Positions 42,714 to 51,426 of a stretch of DNA of 64,000 bases are shown here, in pieces. Below the pieces are notes generated by a model. That model was not told where the DNA came from, did not search any database, and saw only the letters and a program-made list of their open reading frames with translations. Each line of letters opens with the position of its first letter. The stretch's first letter is position 1. The position numbers were made by a program, and so were the translations under genes. This DNA comes from Sphingobium sp. AP50 (GTDB lineage: Bacteria > Pseudomonadota > Alphaproteobacteria > Sphingomonadales > Sphingomonadaceae): the NCBI RefSeq assembly GCF_900109095.1, contig NZ_FNYZ01000015.1, positions 90,584 through 154,583 on the forward strand, written 5' to 3'.

Positions 42714-43562
42714 ATGAGTTTTGACAGAGGTCGCCGCGGCGGGCGCGGCAAGGACAAGCGCGACGGTTTCGGCGACGACAATTTTTACGGTGGCGGCGGT
42801 GGTGATCGCGGTGGCTTCGGCGGCGGCGGTTTCGGCGGTGATCGCGGCGGCTTCGGCGGCGGCGGTGGCGGCTGCGGCGGCGATCGTGGAGGTTTTGGCG
42901 GCGGTGATCGCGGCGGCTTCGGCGGCGGCGGTGGTGGTCGCGGCTTCGGCGGCGGCGGCGGTGGTTTCGGCGGCGGTGGCGGCGGTGGTCGCGGCATGCC
43001 TGCCCAGGTCGTCGGCGAAGGTAAGGGCGTCGTAAAGTTCTTCAACGGCCAGAAGGGCTTCGGCTTCATCGTTCGTGACGATGGCGGCGAAGACGTGTTC
43101 GTGCACATCAGCGCGGTCGAACAGGCCGGCCTGACCGGTCTGGCCGAAGGTCAGCAGCTCGGCTTCACGCTGGTCGATCGCGGCGGCAAGGTGTCGGCGA
43201 CCGATCTGGTGATCGACGGTGAACCGCTTCCCGTCACGGAACGCGCTCCGCGCGAACCGCGTGAACCCCGCGCCGGTGGCTTCGGTGCCGATCGTGGCGG
43301 CTTCGGCGGCGGTGCCGATCGTGGTCCGCAGCGTCAGCTGACCGGTGAACGCTCCAGCGGCACCGTGAAGTTCTTCAACGCGATGAAGGGCTTCGGCTTC
43401 ATTCAGCGCGATGACGGCCAGCCGGACGCCTTCGTGCACATCAGCGCCGTCGAGCGCGCTGGCATGGGCGCCCTGAACGAAGGCGACCGCCTCGACTTCG
43501 AACTGGAAGTCGATCGTCGCGGCAAATATGCTGCGGTGAATCTCCAGTCGAAGGCCGACTGA
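42714..43562 (+). CDS. Double cold-shock domain protein with Gly/Phe/Arg-rich N-terminus
   Basis: 282 residues. Residues 1-95 are almost only Gly, Arg, Phe and Asp (GGDRGGFGGG repeats). Two cold-shock domains follow (about 104-165 and 207-279), each with RNP1 (QKGFGFIVRDDGG; MKGFGFIQRDDGQ) and RNP2 (VFVHISAV; AFVHISAV). A short GGF linker separates them. It probably binds single-stranded RNA or DNA, and the RGG-like tail suggests weak multivalent contacts. A strong terminator follows. The 267 bases upstream hold no gene. Confidence 0.93.
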   Translation: MSFDRGRRGGRGKDKRDGFGDDNFYGGGGGDRGGFGGGGFGGDRGGFGGGGGGCGGDRGGFGGGDRGGFGGGGGGRGFGGGGGGFGGGGGGGRGMPAQVVGEGKGVVKFFNGQKGFGFIVRDDGGEDVFVHISAVEQAGLTGLAEGQQLGFTLVDRGGKVSATDLVIDGEPLPVTERAPREPREPRAGGFGADRGGFGGGADRGPQRQLTGERSSGTVKFFNAMKGFGFIQRDDGQPDAFVHISAVERAGMGALNEGDRLDFELEVDRRGKYAAVNLQSKAD

Positions 43563-43600
43563 ACGACTTAGGATCATCCCTGTTATAAGGGAGAGGATGC

Positions 43601-43634
43601 AAGGGGCTGCTCGCAAGAGCGGCCCCTTTTTCTT
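43601..43634 (+). terminator. Terminator after the cold-shock gene
   Basis: GGGGC-T-GCTC/GAGC-G-GCCCC stem with a GCAA tetraloop and a TTTTTCTTT tail. Confidence 0.9.
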
Positions 43635-43678
43635 TGCGGGTGCAGCGTGGGGCAGGGGTGTCTTCCCACTCAAACAAC

Positions 43679-43816
43679 CGTCATCCCCGCAAAGGCGGGT
43701 CGAGGAAGAGGCACGCGACTCTCCCTCGACATCTCTCGGCTCTCCCCTGGCTGACAGGTTAAGAGATGGCTTCCCGCATTGGCCTGTGGCCCCCTTTCGG
43801 GTCACGGGAATGACGG
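43679..43816. repeat. REP-like palindrome, family B copy 2
   Basis: Begins CGTCATCCCCGCAAAGGCGGG and ends GTCACGGGAATGACGG; the ends pair. It fills most of the gap between the cold-shock gene and the orphan at 43945. Confidence 0.7.
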
Positions 43817-43944
43817 GGAAGGGTGGGGACTGGAAGGTCGGCTTTTGGGTTGACGATCGGCGATAGCTGACGCCACGCAGTGAAAAATCTTTCGGGAGCA
43901 ATCGCTCCATAGCAGACGCCAGCGTTAATCGTTATGGCGGACCT

Positions 43945-44226
43945 ATGAAGAATATCCTGATCGTCGATGGTGCGATGAATGCTACCTTCAGCGTGTTCCA
44001 AGCCACAGATGAAGAGTATGCGATCCTTTTCCCTAACGGAGAGGAGATCGAGGTAATCGAGGATGTCATCGACCGGGTCGGCGAGGCTGTGGCAGATGAG
44101 ATATTTGCTAGCGTTTGGGAGCGTCCTATTCTGAAAAGGGAGGTTCAAGGTATCCACGCTACCCTGATATACGATGAGCCATCGCGCCGTGACTATCTGC
44201 CAACGTCTCGACGCGAGGTCGACTGA
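43945..44226 (+). CDS. Conserved hypothetical protein (93 aa)
   Basis: Starts MKNILIVDGAMNATFSVFQA and ends RREVD. Acidic soluble alpha/beta protein; no catalytic motif is visible. Its codons are less G/C-biased than neighbours and it is flanked by repeats on both sides. Function unknown. Confidence 0.6.
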   Translation: MKNILIVDGAMNATFSVFQATDEEYAILFPNGEEIEVIEDVIDRVGEAVADEIFASVWERPILKREVQGIHATLIYDEPSRRDYLPTSRREVD

Positions 44227-44401
44227 GACGAAGGCTCAATCAATGAGGCGCAGCGTCGTCTATTTCGTTCAAAGCGGTAGCTTCCGCTTTCTACCAGTTT
44301 TGGTCATTCAGTCTTCACCTTGCCATCGGCATGAGTGGCCAGTTTCAGCGATACGAATGATTTGACGGAGTGACCTAGAATGGTCGTGATCAGACCTTCA
44401 T

Positions 44402-44534
44402 CGTCATGCCAGCGAGGGCTGGCATCTTCCCCGGAGGCGCGAAACGGTTTAGCGTGGCGCTTGTCCAAATCTATCCTGCCACCGCCTGAGACTCCAGCGT
44501 TGGCTTCGCCGCCCTGCGGGTCGCTGGGGTGACG
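44402..44534. repeat. REP-like palindrome, family B copy 3 (diverged)
   Basis: CGTCATGCCAGCGAGGGCTGGCAT hairpin at the left, GCCCTGCGGGTCGCTGGGGTGACG at the right; the ends pair. Part of a gene-free stretch (44227-44975). Confidence 0.6.
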
Positions 44535-44619
44535 AAAATGAGAGGCGGCTTTCAGGCAAGGTCGCGCTCCGCTCGCATTTTCGCCTTCGGTCGCTTTGCA
44601 CCGACGGTGCATATCATAC

Positions 44620-44770
44620 GCGCGCAGAGGCGCGGAGAACGCAGAGCGGGCGGGGCAATTTCCTCTGCGCTCTCTGCGCCTCTGCGCGAAATCTTCCTTT
44701 GATTGGGTTCACGCGGAGACGCGGAGAGGATGCGCAACCCCTCCCCGTCTTCGCGCCTCCGCGCGAACAA
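44620..44770. repeat. Two adjacent imperfect palindromes, GCGCAGAGGCGC type (family C)
   Basis: First unit about 44628-44688: CGCAGAGGCGC...GAGAACGCAGAG against CTCTGCGCTCTCTGCGCCTCTGCG. Second about 44707-44769: TTCACGCGGAGACGCGGAGAGG against CCTCCCCGTCTTCGCGCCTCCGCGCGAAC. The whole 44227-44975 stretch shows no gene, and an AT-rich segment follows at about 44860-44975. Confidence 0.6.
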
Positions 44771-44975
44771 CATGTACTGCCTGCGATGCCCCTCCAGCGA
44801 CCTGCCTGTTGAAGCTGATCCCGCCATGCACGCTGCCCATACCATAGCGATAATCCTCAATTCAGATCGGGCATTATGTCCAATGTCCATCATCTTTATA
44901 TCGAAATATGGCGATATCGATGATGGCAATTAGAATCTGCTTATTTTCCATAATATTTGAGGCATCTTGAAATAA

Positions 44976-45206
44976 ATGGATTGGGTTCCCGTTTTTCTCA
45001 TCATATTCAAGGTCGTCGTGCTTGGCGCGGGCATGTTTTTCGCCGTCAAATGGCATTATGACAAGGATAGAAAGGCCCAGAAGGCAGGGGTGCTCAGCGC
45101 TGTCGGCAAGATAGCCGCGATCCTGATGATATTGCTTCCGGCCCTGCTGTACGCCACCTTCACGCTTGCCAGGACGCTTGGTCTGGACTTGACGCTACCG
45201 GGATAG
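44976..45206 (+). CDS. Small two-helix membrane protein, hypothetical
   Basis: 76 residues: TM helix (VPVFLIIFKVVVLGAGMFFA), a basic loop (KWHYDKDRKAQK) and a second helix (AAILMILLPALLYATFTL). The upstream region is AT-rich with no strong ribosome site. No family recognised. Confidence 0.55.
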   Translation: MDWVPVFLIIFKVVVLGAGMFFAVKWHYDKDRKAQKAGVLSAVGKIAAILMILLPALLYATFTLARTLGLDLTLPG

Positions 45207-45552
45207 TGGCGCGCCTGCACCAGAGCCACTTTGCTCGCGGTTTCCAACATCCTTCCAATGTAGGATTTTCTCTGGTCTATCCTGTCGGATGGAACCGTCG
45301 GCCGATCCACTACCGCTTGAGCCCATACAAGGTGCGCCGACCCGACGCATAAGGCATGCGCGAGAGGCGCGTCCCTGCCGCGCGCGCGAAGCGTTCCTGT
45401 CGCGTCACCATGGCGTTTCAGGCGCGCCGCATGGCCCTCCAGTGGCGCGTCACAGGGGCGTTACAGGCGCGTCGCGGGCGCTTTCCCGGTGCAATAGGCC
45501 CCAAAACAGCCGACGACACTATGAACTTCGGTCGTCTCCTATCGCCGCTGTC
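45207..45552. other. Gene-free region with short GGCGCG-type repeats
   Basis: No supported gene. About 45350-45490 has loosely repeated GGCGCGTCACAGG, CGTTTCAGGCGCG and CGTTACAGGCGCGTCG units. It lies downstream of the kinase gene on the minus strand. Confidence 0.4.
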
Positions 45553-46896
45553 TCAGGCCGGCAGCACCAGACTCGCTTCCAGCCCGCCCTCGGGCCGGTT
45601 GGCCAGCCGCAATTCGCCCTGATGCTCGGCCATGATCGCCCGCACCAGCGCCAGCCCCAGCCCCGCGCCGCCCGTCTCCCGATTGCGCGATCCTTCCAGT
45701 CGCGTGAACGGCTCCAGCATCTCGGTCATCCGGTCTTCGGCAATGCCCGGCCCATCGTCAGCTACGGCGATGCGGATCATCCCGTCCGACTGGCTCACCG
45801 ACACATAAGCGTGCTCGCCATAGACAATGGCATTTTCAATGAGGTTGCGCACCGCCCGGCGGATCTGCTGCGGCCGCACGAAGGCGACGGCCCGGTCGCT
45901 GTCCGCCATGTCCACCGGCGATCCCAGTTCGATGAAATCCTCCACTACGGCATCGGTCAGCGAGGCAAGGTCCACTTTCTGCGGATTTTCGGTGCTGCGC
46001 CCGGCGCGGGCCAGCGACAATATATCCTCCAGCATCCGGTTCATCTCGTCGATCGTCTCGGACATGCGGGCGCGCTCGCCCTCATCTTCGACCGACTCGG
46101 TCCGCACCCGCAGCGACGCGAGCGGGGTGCGCAGATCATGGCCGATCGCGCCCAGCATCCGGTCCTTCTCGTCCAGCATGGCGATAATGCGCGCGCGCAT
46201 CGCGTTGAAGGCCAGCGTCAGGTCGCGCACATCGCCCGGCCCGCGCTCGTCGACAGGGTCGGCTGCGCCGGTCCTGGCAAATTGCTGCGCCGAACCGGTA
46301 AGCTGCTTGAGCGGCCGGGCCAGCCGACGCCCCATCCACAGCAGCGGCACCAGCACGATGACATAAAGCACCAGCGTCTGCCCGACCAGCCAGCCGCCAT
46401 AGCGTTGCGGCCGGTCATTGGCGCGTGCGTCAGCCAGAACCCATTTGCCCGGCTCATATTCGGCCGCCAGCGTCAGCACCGTGATCTTGTGGTTGCGCGG
46501 TGCTTCCCCGGTCGCACGGCCCCGAATCCTTTCCCACCGGCGCAGCGGCATCACCGCCTCTTCCTCCACCACGCGAACGGTGCGGATATTGAGGCCGATA
46601 TCCTCGAACATGGTGGTGGCGCGATGCTCCACATCCGGGCGGGCGCGCCCCGTCAGATGCGGATCACCCTGCACGAAGCGGGCGCGTGGCCGTTCCCGAT
46701 CCTGCCGATCGGGCCGGGTGTCGAGTGCATCCACCACCCGATAGACGGCCGGCGCGGTCTGCGCGGTCAGGGTCAGCCGGTTGCGCTCGCGCAGCAGCAG
46801 AGCGAAATTGATCGCCTGCGCCACGAACAGCGCAAACGCGACCAGCAGGATGATCTGGCCAACCAGACTTTGCGGCCACAGGCGCAGCTTGCTCAT
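45553..46896 (-). CDS. EnvZ-type sensor histidine kinase
   Basis: 447 residues: TM1 (about 12-32), periplasmic region, TM2 (about 168-188), HAMP, phosphoacceptor box AIGHDLRTPLASLRVR, N box NLIENAIVYG, G1 DDGPGIA and G2 GAGLGLALV. It lies 10 bases after the response regulator stop. With the EF-hand gene it forms a three-gene same-strand set. Confidence 0.93.
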   Translation of the reverse strand: MSKLRLWPQSLVGQIILLVAFALFVAQAINFALLLRERNRLTLTAQTAPAVYRVVDALDTRPDRQDRERPRARFVQGDPHLTGRARPDVEHRATTMFEDIGLNIRTVRVVEEEAVMPLRRWERIRGRATGEAPRNHKITVLTLAAEYEPGKWVLADARANDRPQRYGGWLVGQTLVLYVIVLVPLLWMGRRLARPLKQLTGSAQQFARTGAADPVDERGPGDVRDLTLAFNAMRARIIAMLDEKDRMLGAIGHDLRTPLASLRVRTESVEDEGERARMSETIDEMNRMLEDILSLARAGRSTENPQKVDLASLTDAVVEDFIELGSPVDMADSDRAVAFVRPQQIRRAVRNLIENAIVYGEHAYVSVSQSDGMIRIAVADDGPGIAEDRMTEMLEPFTRLEGSRNRETGGAGLGLALVRAIMAEHQGELRLANRPEGGLEASLVLPA

Positions 46897-46906
46897 AGGG
46901 GGTGCT

Positions 46907-47626
46907 TCACAGTTTGCGGACCTCTGCCGACAATGTGTAACCGCCGCCCCACACGGTCTTGATCAGCGTCGGGTTCTTGGGATCGGGCTCGATCTTCTTG
47001 CGCAGCCGGCTGATCTGGTTGTCGATCGCCCGGTCGAACGCATTGGCTTCGCGGCCCTGCGTGATGTCCAGCAACTGGTCGCGGCTCAATATCTGGTTGG
47101 GCCGCGTGGCAAAGGCCAGCATCAGATTATATTCGGCGGTGGACAAAGGCAGGGACACGCCCTCGCTGTCGACCAGGGTGCGCTCCTGCGATTTCAGCAG
47201 CCATCCGGCAAAGGCGTAAGATGCTCCGTCCGGCGCGGTGACACGCTGCCCGCCAGTCGCCACGCGGCGAAAGATCACCTTGATGCGGGCCACCAGTTCG
47301 CGGGGAGAAAAGGGTTTGAGCACATAGTCATCTGCCCCCATTTCCAGCCCGACGATGCGGTCCGTCTCCTCCGACTTGGCGGTCAGCAGGATCACCGGAA
47401 TCTCGCTCGTCTCGCGGATATGGCGGCACAGCGACAGGCCATCCTCACCGGGCATCATGATGTCCAGGATGATCAGGTCGATCGCACTGGCGTTCAGCCG
47501 CAACCGCGCTTCGGCGGCATTTTCGACGGCGGTGACGCGAAACCCGTTGCGCGACAGATATTGCGCCAGCGGTTCACGGATCGAACGCTCGTCATCGACG
47601 AGCAGCAGGTGGGGACGGTCGCTCAT
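46907..47626 (-). CDS. OmpR-family response regulator
   Basis: 239 residues: receiver LLVDDERSIR, phosphoacceptor Asp in ILDIMMPGEDG, Lys in VLKPFSPRE, then a winged helix (STAEYNLMLAFATRPNQILS; QISRLRRKIEPDPKNPTLIK). It lies about 140 bases after the EF-hand gene and just before the kinase. Confidence 0.94.
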   Translation of the reverse strand: MSDRPHLLLVDDERSIREPLAQYLSRNGFRVTAVENAAEARLRLNASAIDLIILDIMMPGEDGLSLCRHIRETSEIPVILLTAKSEETDRIVGLEMGADDYVLKPFSPRELVARIKVIFRRVATGGQRVTAPDGASYAFAGWLLKSQERTLVDSEGVSLPLSTAEYNLMLAFATRPNQILSRDQLLDITQGREANAFDRAIDNQISRLRKKIEPDPKNPTLIKTVWGGGYTLSAEVRKL

Positions 47627-47767
47627 CTTGCCTGTCTGTCATGGGTTGGAAGCGGTTGGAAGGGCGAAGGCCAAGGGGGAAGCCTTCGCCCTTCCGGGAT
47701 GGGCGGCCGGTGGCAGGGGGACAGGGGAGGGAACCCCCGTGCCGCACGGGCCGCCCATGGCCTGTCT

Positions 47768-48454
47768 TCAGTCCGCCGGCGGGGGCGGAGGGGCATCCTG
47801 ACCGGCCGCATTCGGGCCGGGGCCGCGATGCCCCATCGGGCCGCGCTTATGGTCGCGCATCTGCGGACGGGCGGCCTTCATCTCGTCGGCAGTGACGAAA
47901 CCGTCCTTGTTGGTATCGGCCTTGTCGAACATCGCCAACGGCCCGGCCATGAATTCGGCCTTGGTCACGGTGCCATCCTTGTTCGCGTCACCAAAGCCGG
48001 GACCGCCCGGCCCACCGCGCATCATGCCACGGCCGGGACCACGATGGCCGCCCTTGCCCCAGCCGCGCCCGTCGGGCTTGCCGGCTTCTGCGCGCTTGTC
48101 GGCACGGGCCTGATGGCCAGTGGTGAATTCCGCCTTGCTGATCTGGCCATTCTTGTCGGTGTCGAGCGCGGCGAACCGTTCGTCCATCCGCTGCTGATGG
48201 CGCAAGTCCCGATCCTTGTCGGTCAGCTTGCCGTCCTTGTCGACGTCCATCCTGGCGAAGCGGGCTTCCAGCGCGGCGGTCAGTTCCGCCTTGCTGATCT
48301 TGCCGTCCTTGTTGGTGTCGGCCTGTGCCATCATGCCGCCACGCGGGCCGCCGGGGCCTTGCGCGCCGGGCTGGGCATAAACGGTGTGGGTTGCCGCGAG
48401 GCCGCCGACGAACAGCGATCCGACCGCGACGGTGGTGAAAAATTTGCGGAGCAT
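47768..48454 (-). CDS. Exported protein with five EF-hand-like calcium motifs
   Basis: 228 residues from ATG 48454. Sec signal (about 1-27), then loops DTNKDGKISKAE, DVDKDGKLTDKD, DTDKNGQISKAE, DANKDGTVTKAE and DTNKDGFVTADE, all with Asp/Asn at the Ca2+ positions and the acidic 12th position. A Gly/Arg-rich linker splits the third and fourth, and the tail is Pro-rich. Probably a periplasmic Ca2+-binding protein acting with the downstream two-component system. Confidence 0.88.
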   Translation of the reverse strand: MLRKFFTTVAVGSLFVGGLAATHTVYAQPGAQGPGGPRGGMMAQADTNKDGKISKAELTAALEARFARMDVDKDGKLTDKDRDLRHQQRMDERFAALDTDKNGQISKAEFTTGHQARADKRAEAGKPDGRGWGKGGHRGPGRGMMRGGPGGPGFGDANKDGTVTKAEFMAGPLAMFDKADTNKDGFVTADEMKAARPQMRDHKRGPMGHRGPGPNAAGQDAPPPPPAD

Positions 48455-48550
48455 GTCCTGTTTCCTTCCAGTGTCTTCGTGAACGGCAGGTCCGCCGTCC
48501 TTGAAGATGCTTATGGAAGGAATTTGTCCCGCATCTATGTCACGACGCCC

Positions 48551-48585
48551 GTTTCTTTGTCGCGAATTGTAACGGGTTTCTTTGT
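48551..48585 (-). promoter_or_regulatory. Direct repeat upstream of the EF-hand/two-component operon
   Basis: GTTTCTTTGT occurs at 48551-48560 and 48576-48585, 25 bases apart, roughly 100-130 bases upstream of the EF-hand start. This position suits an operator or autoregulatory site for the OmpR-type regulator, but it is inference. Confidence 0.35.
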
Positions 48586-48592
48586 TAGAGAA

Positions 48593-48671
48593 CCGCACCG
48601 GCCCGCACCCCCGCCCGACCGCCCATCCAGGATATACTGTGGGAGGTCGGGTGGGGTGCGGGCCGGTGCGG
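48593..48671. repeat. Very long GC-rich hairpin downstream of argG
   Basis: Arms of about 27 bases (CCGCACCGGCCCGCACCCC and its complement, continuing into CCCGACC/GGTCGGG) with a 24-base loop. It lies just after the argG stop and ahead of the EF-hand operon. There is no T tract, so it may work as a transcription barrier or mRNA stabiliser. Confidence 0.8.
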
Positions 48672-48678
48672 CGCTAAA

Positions 48679-49896
48679 TTAACGGTCGCGGCGACCGAGA
48701 AGGCGCAAACGCAGCGCGTTGAGCTTGATGAAGCCCGCCGCGTCGCGCTGGTCATAGGCGCCGGCATCATCCTCGAAAGTCACGACCTTTTCGCTGTAGA
48801 GCGAATAAGGCGACTTGCGGCCGACGACATAGACGCCACCCTTGTACAGCTTCAGGCGAACGGTCCCCGTCACCTTCTCCTGGCTGTAATCGATGGCAGC
48901 CTGAAGCATCTCGCGCTCCGGCGAGAACCAGAAGCCGTTATAGATCAGCTCGGCATATTTGGGCGCCAGCTCATCCTTCAGATGCGCGGCACCACGGTCG
49001 AGCGTCAACTGCTCGATACCGCGATGGGCGAGGTGATAGATGGTGCCGCCCGGCGTTTCATACATGCCGCGCGACTTCATGCCGACGAAGCGGTTCTCGA
49101 CCAGATCGAGGCGGCCGATGCCATGCTTGCGGCCATATTCGTTCAGCGTTTCCAGCAGGGTCGCGGGCGACATGCCGACGCCGTTGATCGCCACGCCATC
49201 GCCACGTTCGAAATCGATGGTGATATATTCCGGCGCGTCGGGCGCGTCTTCCGGGTTCACCGTGCGCGAATAGACATAGTCCGGGGTTTCTTCCCACGGA
49301 TCTTCCAGAACCTTACCTTCCGACGAGGTGTGCAGCATGTTCGCGTCGGTCGAGAAGGGGCTTTCGCCACGCTTGTCGCGCGGAATCGGAATCTGGTGCT
49401 TTTCGGCGAATTCGATCAGCTTGGTGCGGCTGGTCAGATCCCATTCGCGCCAGGGTGCGATCACCTTGATGTCGGGGGCCAGGCCATAATAGCCCAGCTC
49501 GAAACGGACCTGATCATTGCCCTTGCCGGTCGCGCCATGCGACACTGCGTCGGCGCCCAGCTGCTTGGCGATTTCGATCTGGCGCTTGGCGATCAGCGGA
49601 CGCGCGATCGAGGTGCCGAGCAGGTAAAGGCCTTCATAGAGCGCGTTGGAGCGCATCATCGGGAAGACATAATCCTTCACGAACTCCTCGCGCAGGTCGT
49701 CGATGAAGATATGCTCTTCCTTGACGCCCATCAGGCGAGCCTTGGCGCGGGCCGGCTCCAGCTCTTCGCCCTGACCCAGATCGGCGGTGAAGGTGACGAC
49801 TTCGCACTGATATGTCTGCTGCAACCATTTCAGGATCACGCTGGTGTCGAGGCCACCGGAAAAGGCGAGGACGATGCGATTGATCTTGTCGGACAT
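48679..49896 (-). CDS. argG: Argininosuccinate synthase
   Basis: 405 residues from ATG 49896 (MSDKINRIVLAFSGGLDTSV); 24 extra upstream codons lack similarity. The ATP pyrophosphatase loop AFSGGLDTSVIL and the citrulline/aspartate region SHGATGKGNDQVRFE are present. It condenses citrulline and aspartate with ATP in arginine synthesis. Single gene, followed by a long hairpin. Confidence 0.97.
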   Translation of the reverse strand: MSDKINRIVLAFSGGLDTSVILKWLQQTYQCEVVTFTADLGQGEELEPARAKARLMGVKEEHIFIDDLREEFVKDYVFPMMRSNALYEGLYLLGTSIARPLIAKRQIEIAKQLGADAVSHGATGKGNDQVRFELGYYGLAPDIKVIAPWREWDLTSRTKLIEFAEKHQIPIPRDKRGESPFSTDANMLHTSSEGKVLEDPWEETPDYVYSRTVNPEDAPDAPEYITIDFERGDGVAINGVGMSPATLLETLNEYGRKHGIGRLDLVENRFVGMKSRGMYETPGGTIYHLAHRGIEQLTLDRGAAHLKDELAPKYAELIYNGFWFSPEREMLQAAIDYSQEKVTGTVRLKLYKGGVYVVGRKSPYSLYSEKVVTFEDDAGAYDQRDAAGFIKLNALRLRLLGRRDR

Positions 49897-49988
49897 GGGC
49901 AGGCGACTCTTTTCGTGCAGGAAGGACGCGATATTGTTGCGCGCGCCCGGTATCAGGCAAGCCGCCAAAGCGCAACCGGACAGAAAAA

Positions 49989-50014
49989 GAGCCGGGCATC
50001 TGCACGCCCGGCTC
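49989..50014 (-). terminator. Intrinsic terminator for the gene at 50041-50982
   Basis: GAGCCGGGC/GCCCGGCTC stem followed by TTTTTCTG on the minus strand. Confidence 0.85.
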
Positions 50015-50040
50015 CATCATTTCTGCGTCGCTTTTTTATG

Positions 50041-50982
50041 TCAGCGCGTACGTGGCTTCAGGAAGCCCGACTGCGCCTGTCCGCCAAAACGATAGACGGT
50101 CTGGCTGCGATCCGGTGCAGGGGCCGCGACCGGTTCGGCATGCATGGTCTGCGGTGCCGGGGCCTGCGCGTGACTGGCCGCCTGTCGCGCCAGCAGGAAC
50201 TTCGCACGACGCATCCGCTTGGTCCGCGTAGTGAAGGGATTGTCGGCGCTCGGTGCCGCCGCGATCATCGCTTCGAGCGTGGCGTCGGAAGCGGTCAGTG
50301 GCATGGCGGGGGCCAGCGCCGGACGCACCGGCTGATAGGCCGGTTCCGCGACAGGCGTGGCGACCGGAACGACAGCCGGCTCGATCTGCGGATCGGCGAT
50401 GACGGCCTCGTCATCGCGACGACGGCGCATCAGTGCGGTGCCACCAAGGCCAAGCAGCAACAGCGCGCCGCCACCCAGTGCCCAAAGCAGCGCATTATCG
50501 GTACGGGCCGGTTCGGCAGCAGGCGAAGCTGCGGTAGCTTCAGGCGCTGCGACCGGAACCGGCTCAACAGCGGCGACTGGCGCCGCGACCGGGGCAGGCA
50601 TGGGGGCTTCGGCCACCGGCGCAGGCGCGCGTTTCGTTACAGCGGTTCTTTCAGCGCGCGCTTCTGGCGCAGGGGCAGGGCGCGAACGGGCAGCAGGACG
50701 TGCCTGCGCCTGCTCAGCCTCGGCAGCAGCGGTCGCCGCCGCAATGCGTTCATCGACCGGCGGTGTGGCTTGCACCATCGGCTCGCCCGGCGTGAAGACC
50801 GGTGCTGCGCTGGCAGGCGTGCTGGCCGCTGCGGGAGCGGGCGCCGCAACCGCTTCCGTCGCAGGCGACGTCACGCTGGGCGGAACGACCACGGTCTGTG
50901 CAAGCAGCGGGGTTGCACTCAAAGCCAGAACAGCGGCAATCGCGGCCCTGGCGGGGCGGATGAAGCGAATATTTTTTGTCAT
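50041..50982 (-). CDS. Ala/Pro-rich exported membrane protein, hypothetical
   Basis: 313 residues. Sec signal (about 1-28), then a long Ala/Pro/Glu-rich low-complexity region, one TM helix (LLWALGGGALLLLGLGGTAL) followed by MRRRRDDE, and an Ala/Pro-rich cytoplasmic tail. The helix-plus-basic-cluster resembles a surface-sorting signal, but no sortase is nearby. Low-complexity makes family assignment unsafe. Confidence 0.7.
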   Translation of the reverse strand: MTKNIRFIRPARAAIAAVLALSATPLLAQTVVVPPSVTSPATEAVAAPAPAAASTPASAAPVFTPGEPMVQATPPVDERIAAATAAAEAEQAQARPAARSRPAPAPEARAERTAVTKRAPAPVAEAPMPAPVAAPVAAVEPVPVAAPEATAASPAAEPARTDNALLWALGGGALLLLGLGGTALMRRRRDDEAVIADPQIEPAVVPVATPVAEPAYQPVRPALAPAMPLTASDATLEAMIAAAPSADNPFTTRTKRMRRAKFLLARQAASHAQAPAPQTMHAEPVAAPAPDRSQTVYRFGGQAQSGFLKPRTR

Positions 50983-51137
50983 AGCGAAAGATCAACAATC
51001 GATATGAGCAATCTATCTCATGCCATGGATCAGAATCGCGATGAAATGTGCCAATCTATGGCTATGCCGAATAGTATGAACATGCATTCATATTCCGGGA
51101 TGAACCCTATATTTACAGGTCGGATAAAAGGGCTGTG

Positions 51138-51335
51138 CTATTCGTCATCTCTGCTTGAGCGATCTTCCCGATAGGCGCCGTCCAGCCGTGAAGTCTTCTT
51201 CTGCTCTTCGGCAACATCGGCCGCCTTCTGCGCCTTGGTCCGGCCGAACTTGGCGCGATTGGCCTCTGCCTCCCGCGCCTTGTCGGTCCGTTGCTTGGCC
51301 TTGCGCGCTTGTCGCAGGTTGATGACATTGCCCAT
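51138..51335 (-). CDS. DUF4169 family protein
   Basis: 65 residues from ATG 51335: MGNVINLRQARKAKQR, then ANRAKFGRTKAQK, a strongly basic helical protein matching the DUF4169 pattern (N-terminal NLRxARK, RxxFGRTK). Function unknown; common in alphaproteobacteria. An earlier in-frame ATG at 51428 would overlap the LacI-type gene and was rejected. Confidence 0.82.
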   Translation of the reverse strand: MGNVINLRQARKAKQRTDKAREAEANRAKFGRTKAQKAADVAEEQKKTSRLDGAYREDRSSRDDE

Positions 51336-51426
51336 CGGCACATCATAGTTGCGATGACGACATCTTGCCAAGAGCCCCGCAAACTGCGCATGACAACCTT
51401 TTCCCAGCGGGCTGAGCCAATATTTC

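Noticed and set aside
44174..44365. 63-codon frame on the plus strand
   Set aside because: Overlaps the end of the 43945 gene, no ribosome site, no domain.
44600..44780. AGAGGCGC-type repeats as a possible CRISPR array
   Set aside because: The units are inverted and irregularly spaced with no constant direct repeat or unique spacers.
48982..51174. 730-codon open frame on the plus strand across argG and the Ala/Pro-rich protein gene
   Set aside because: It spans two unrelated minus-strand genes and a terminator. The argG frame is certain.
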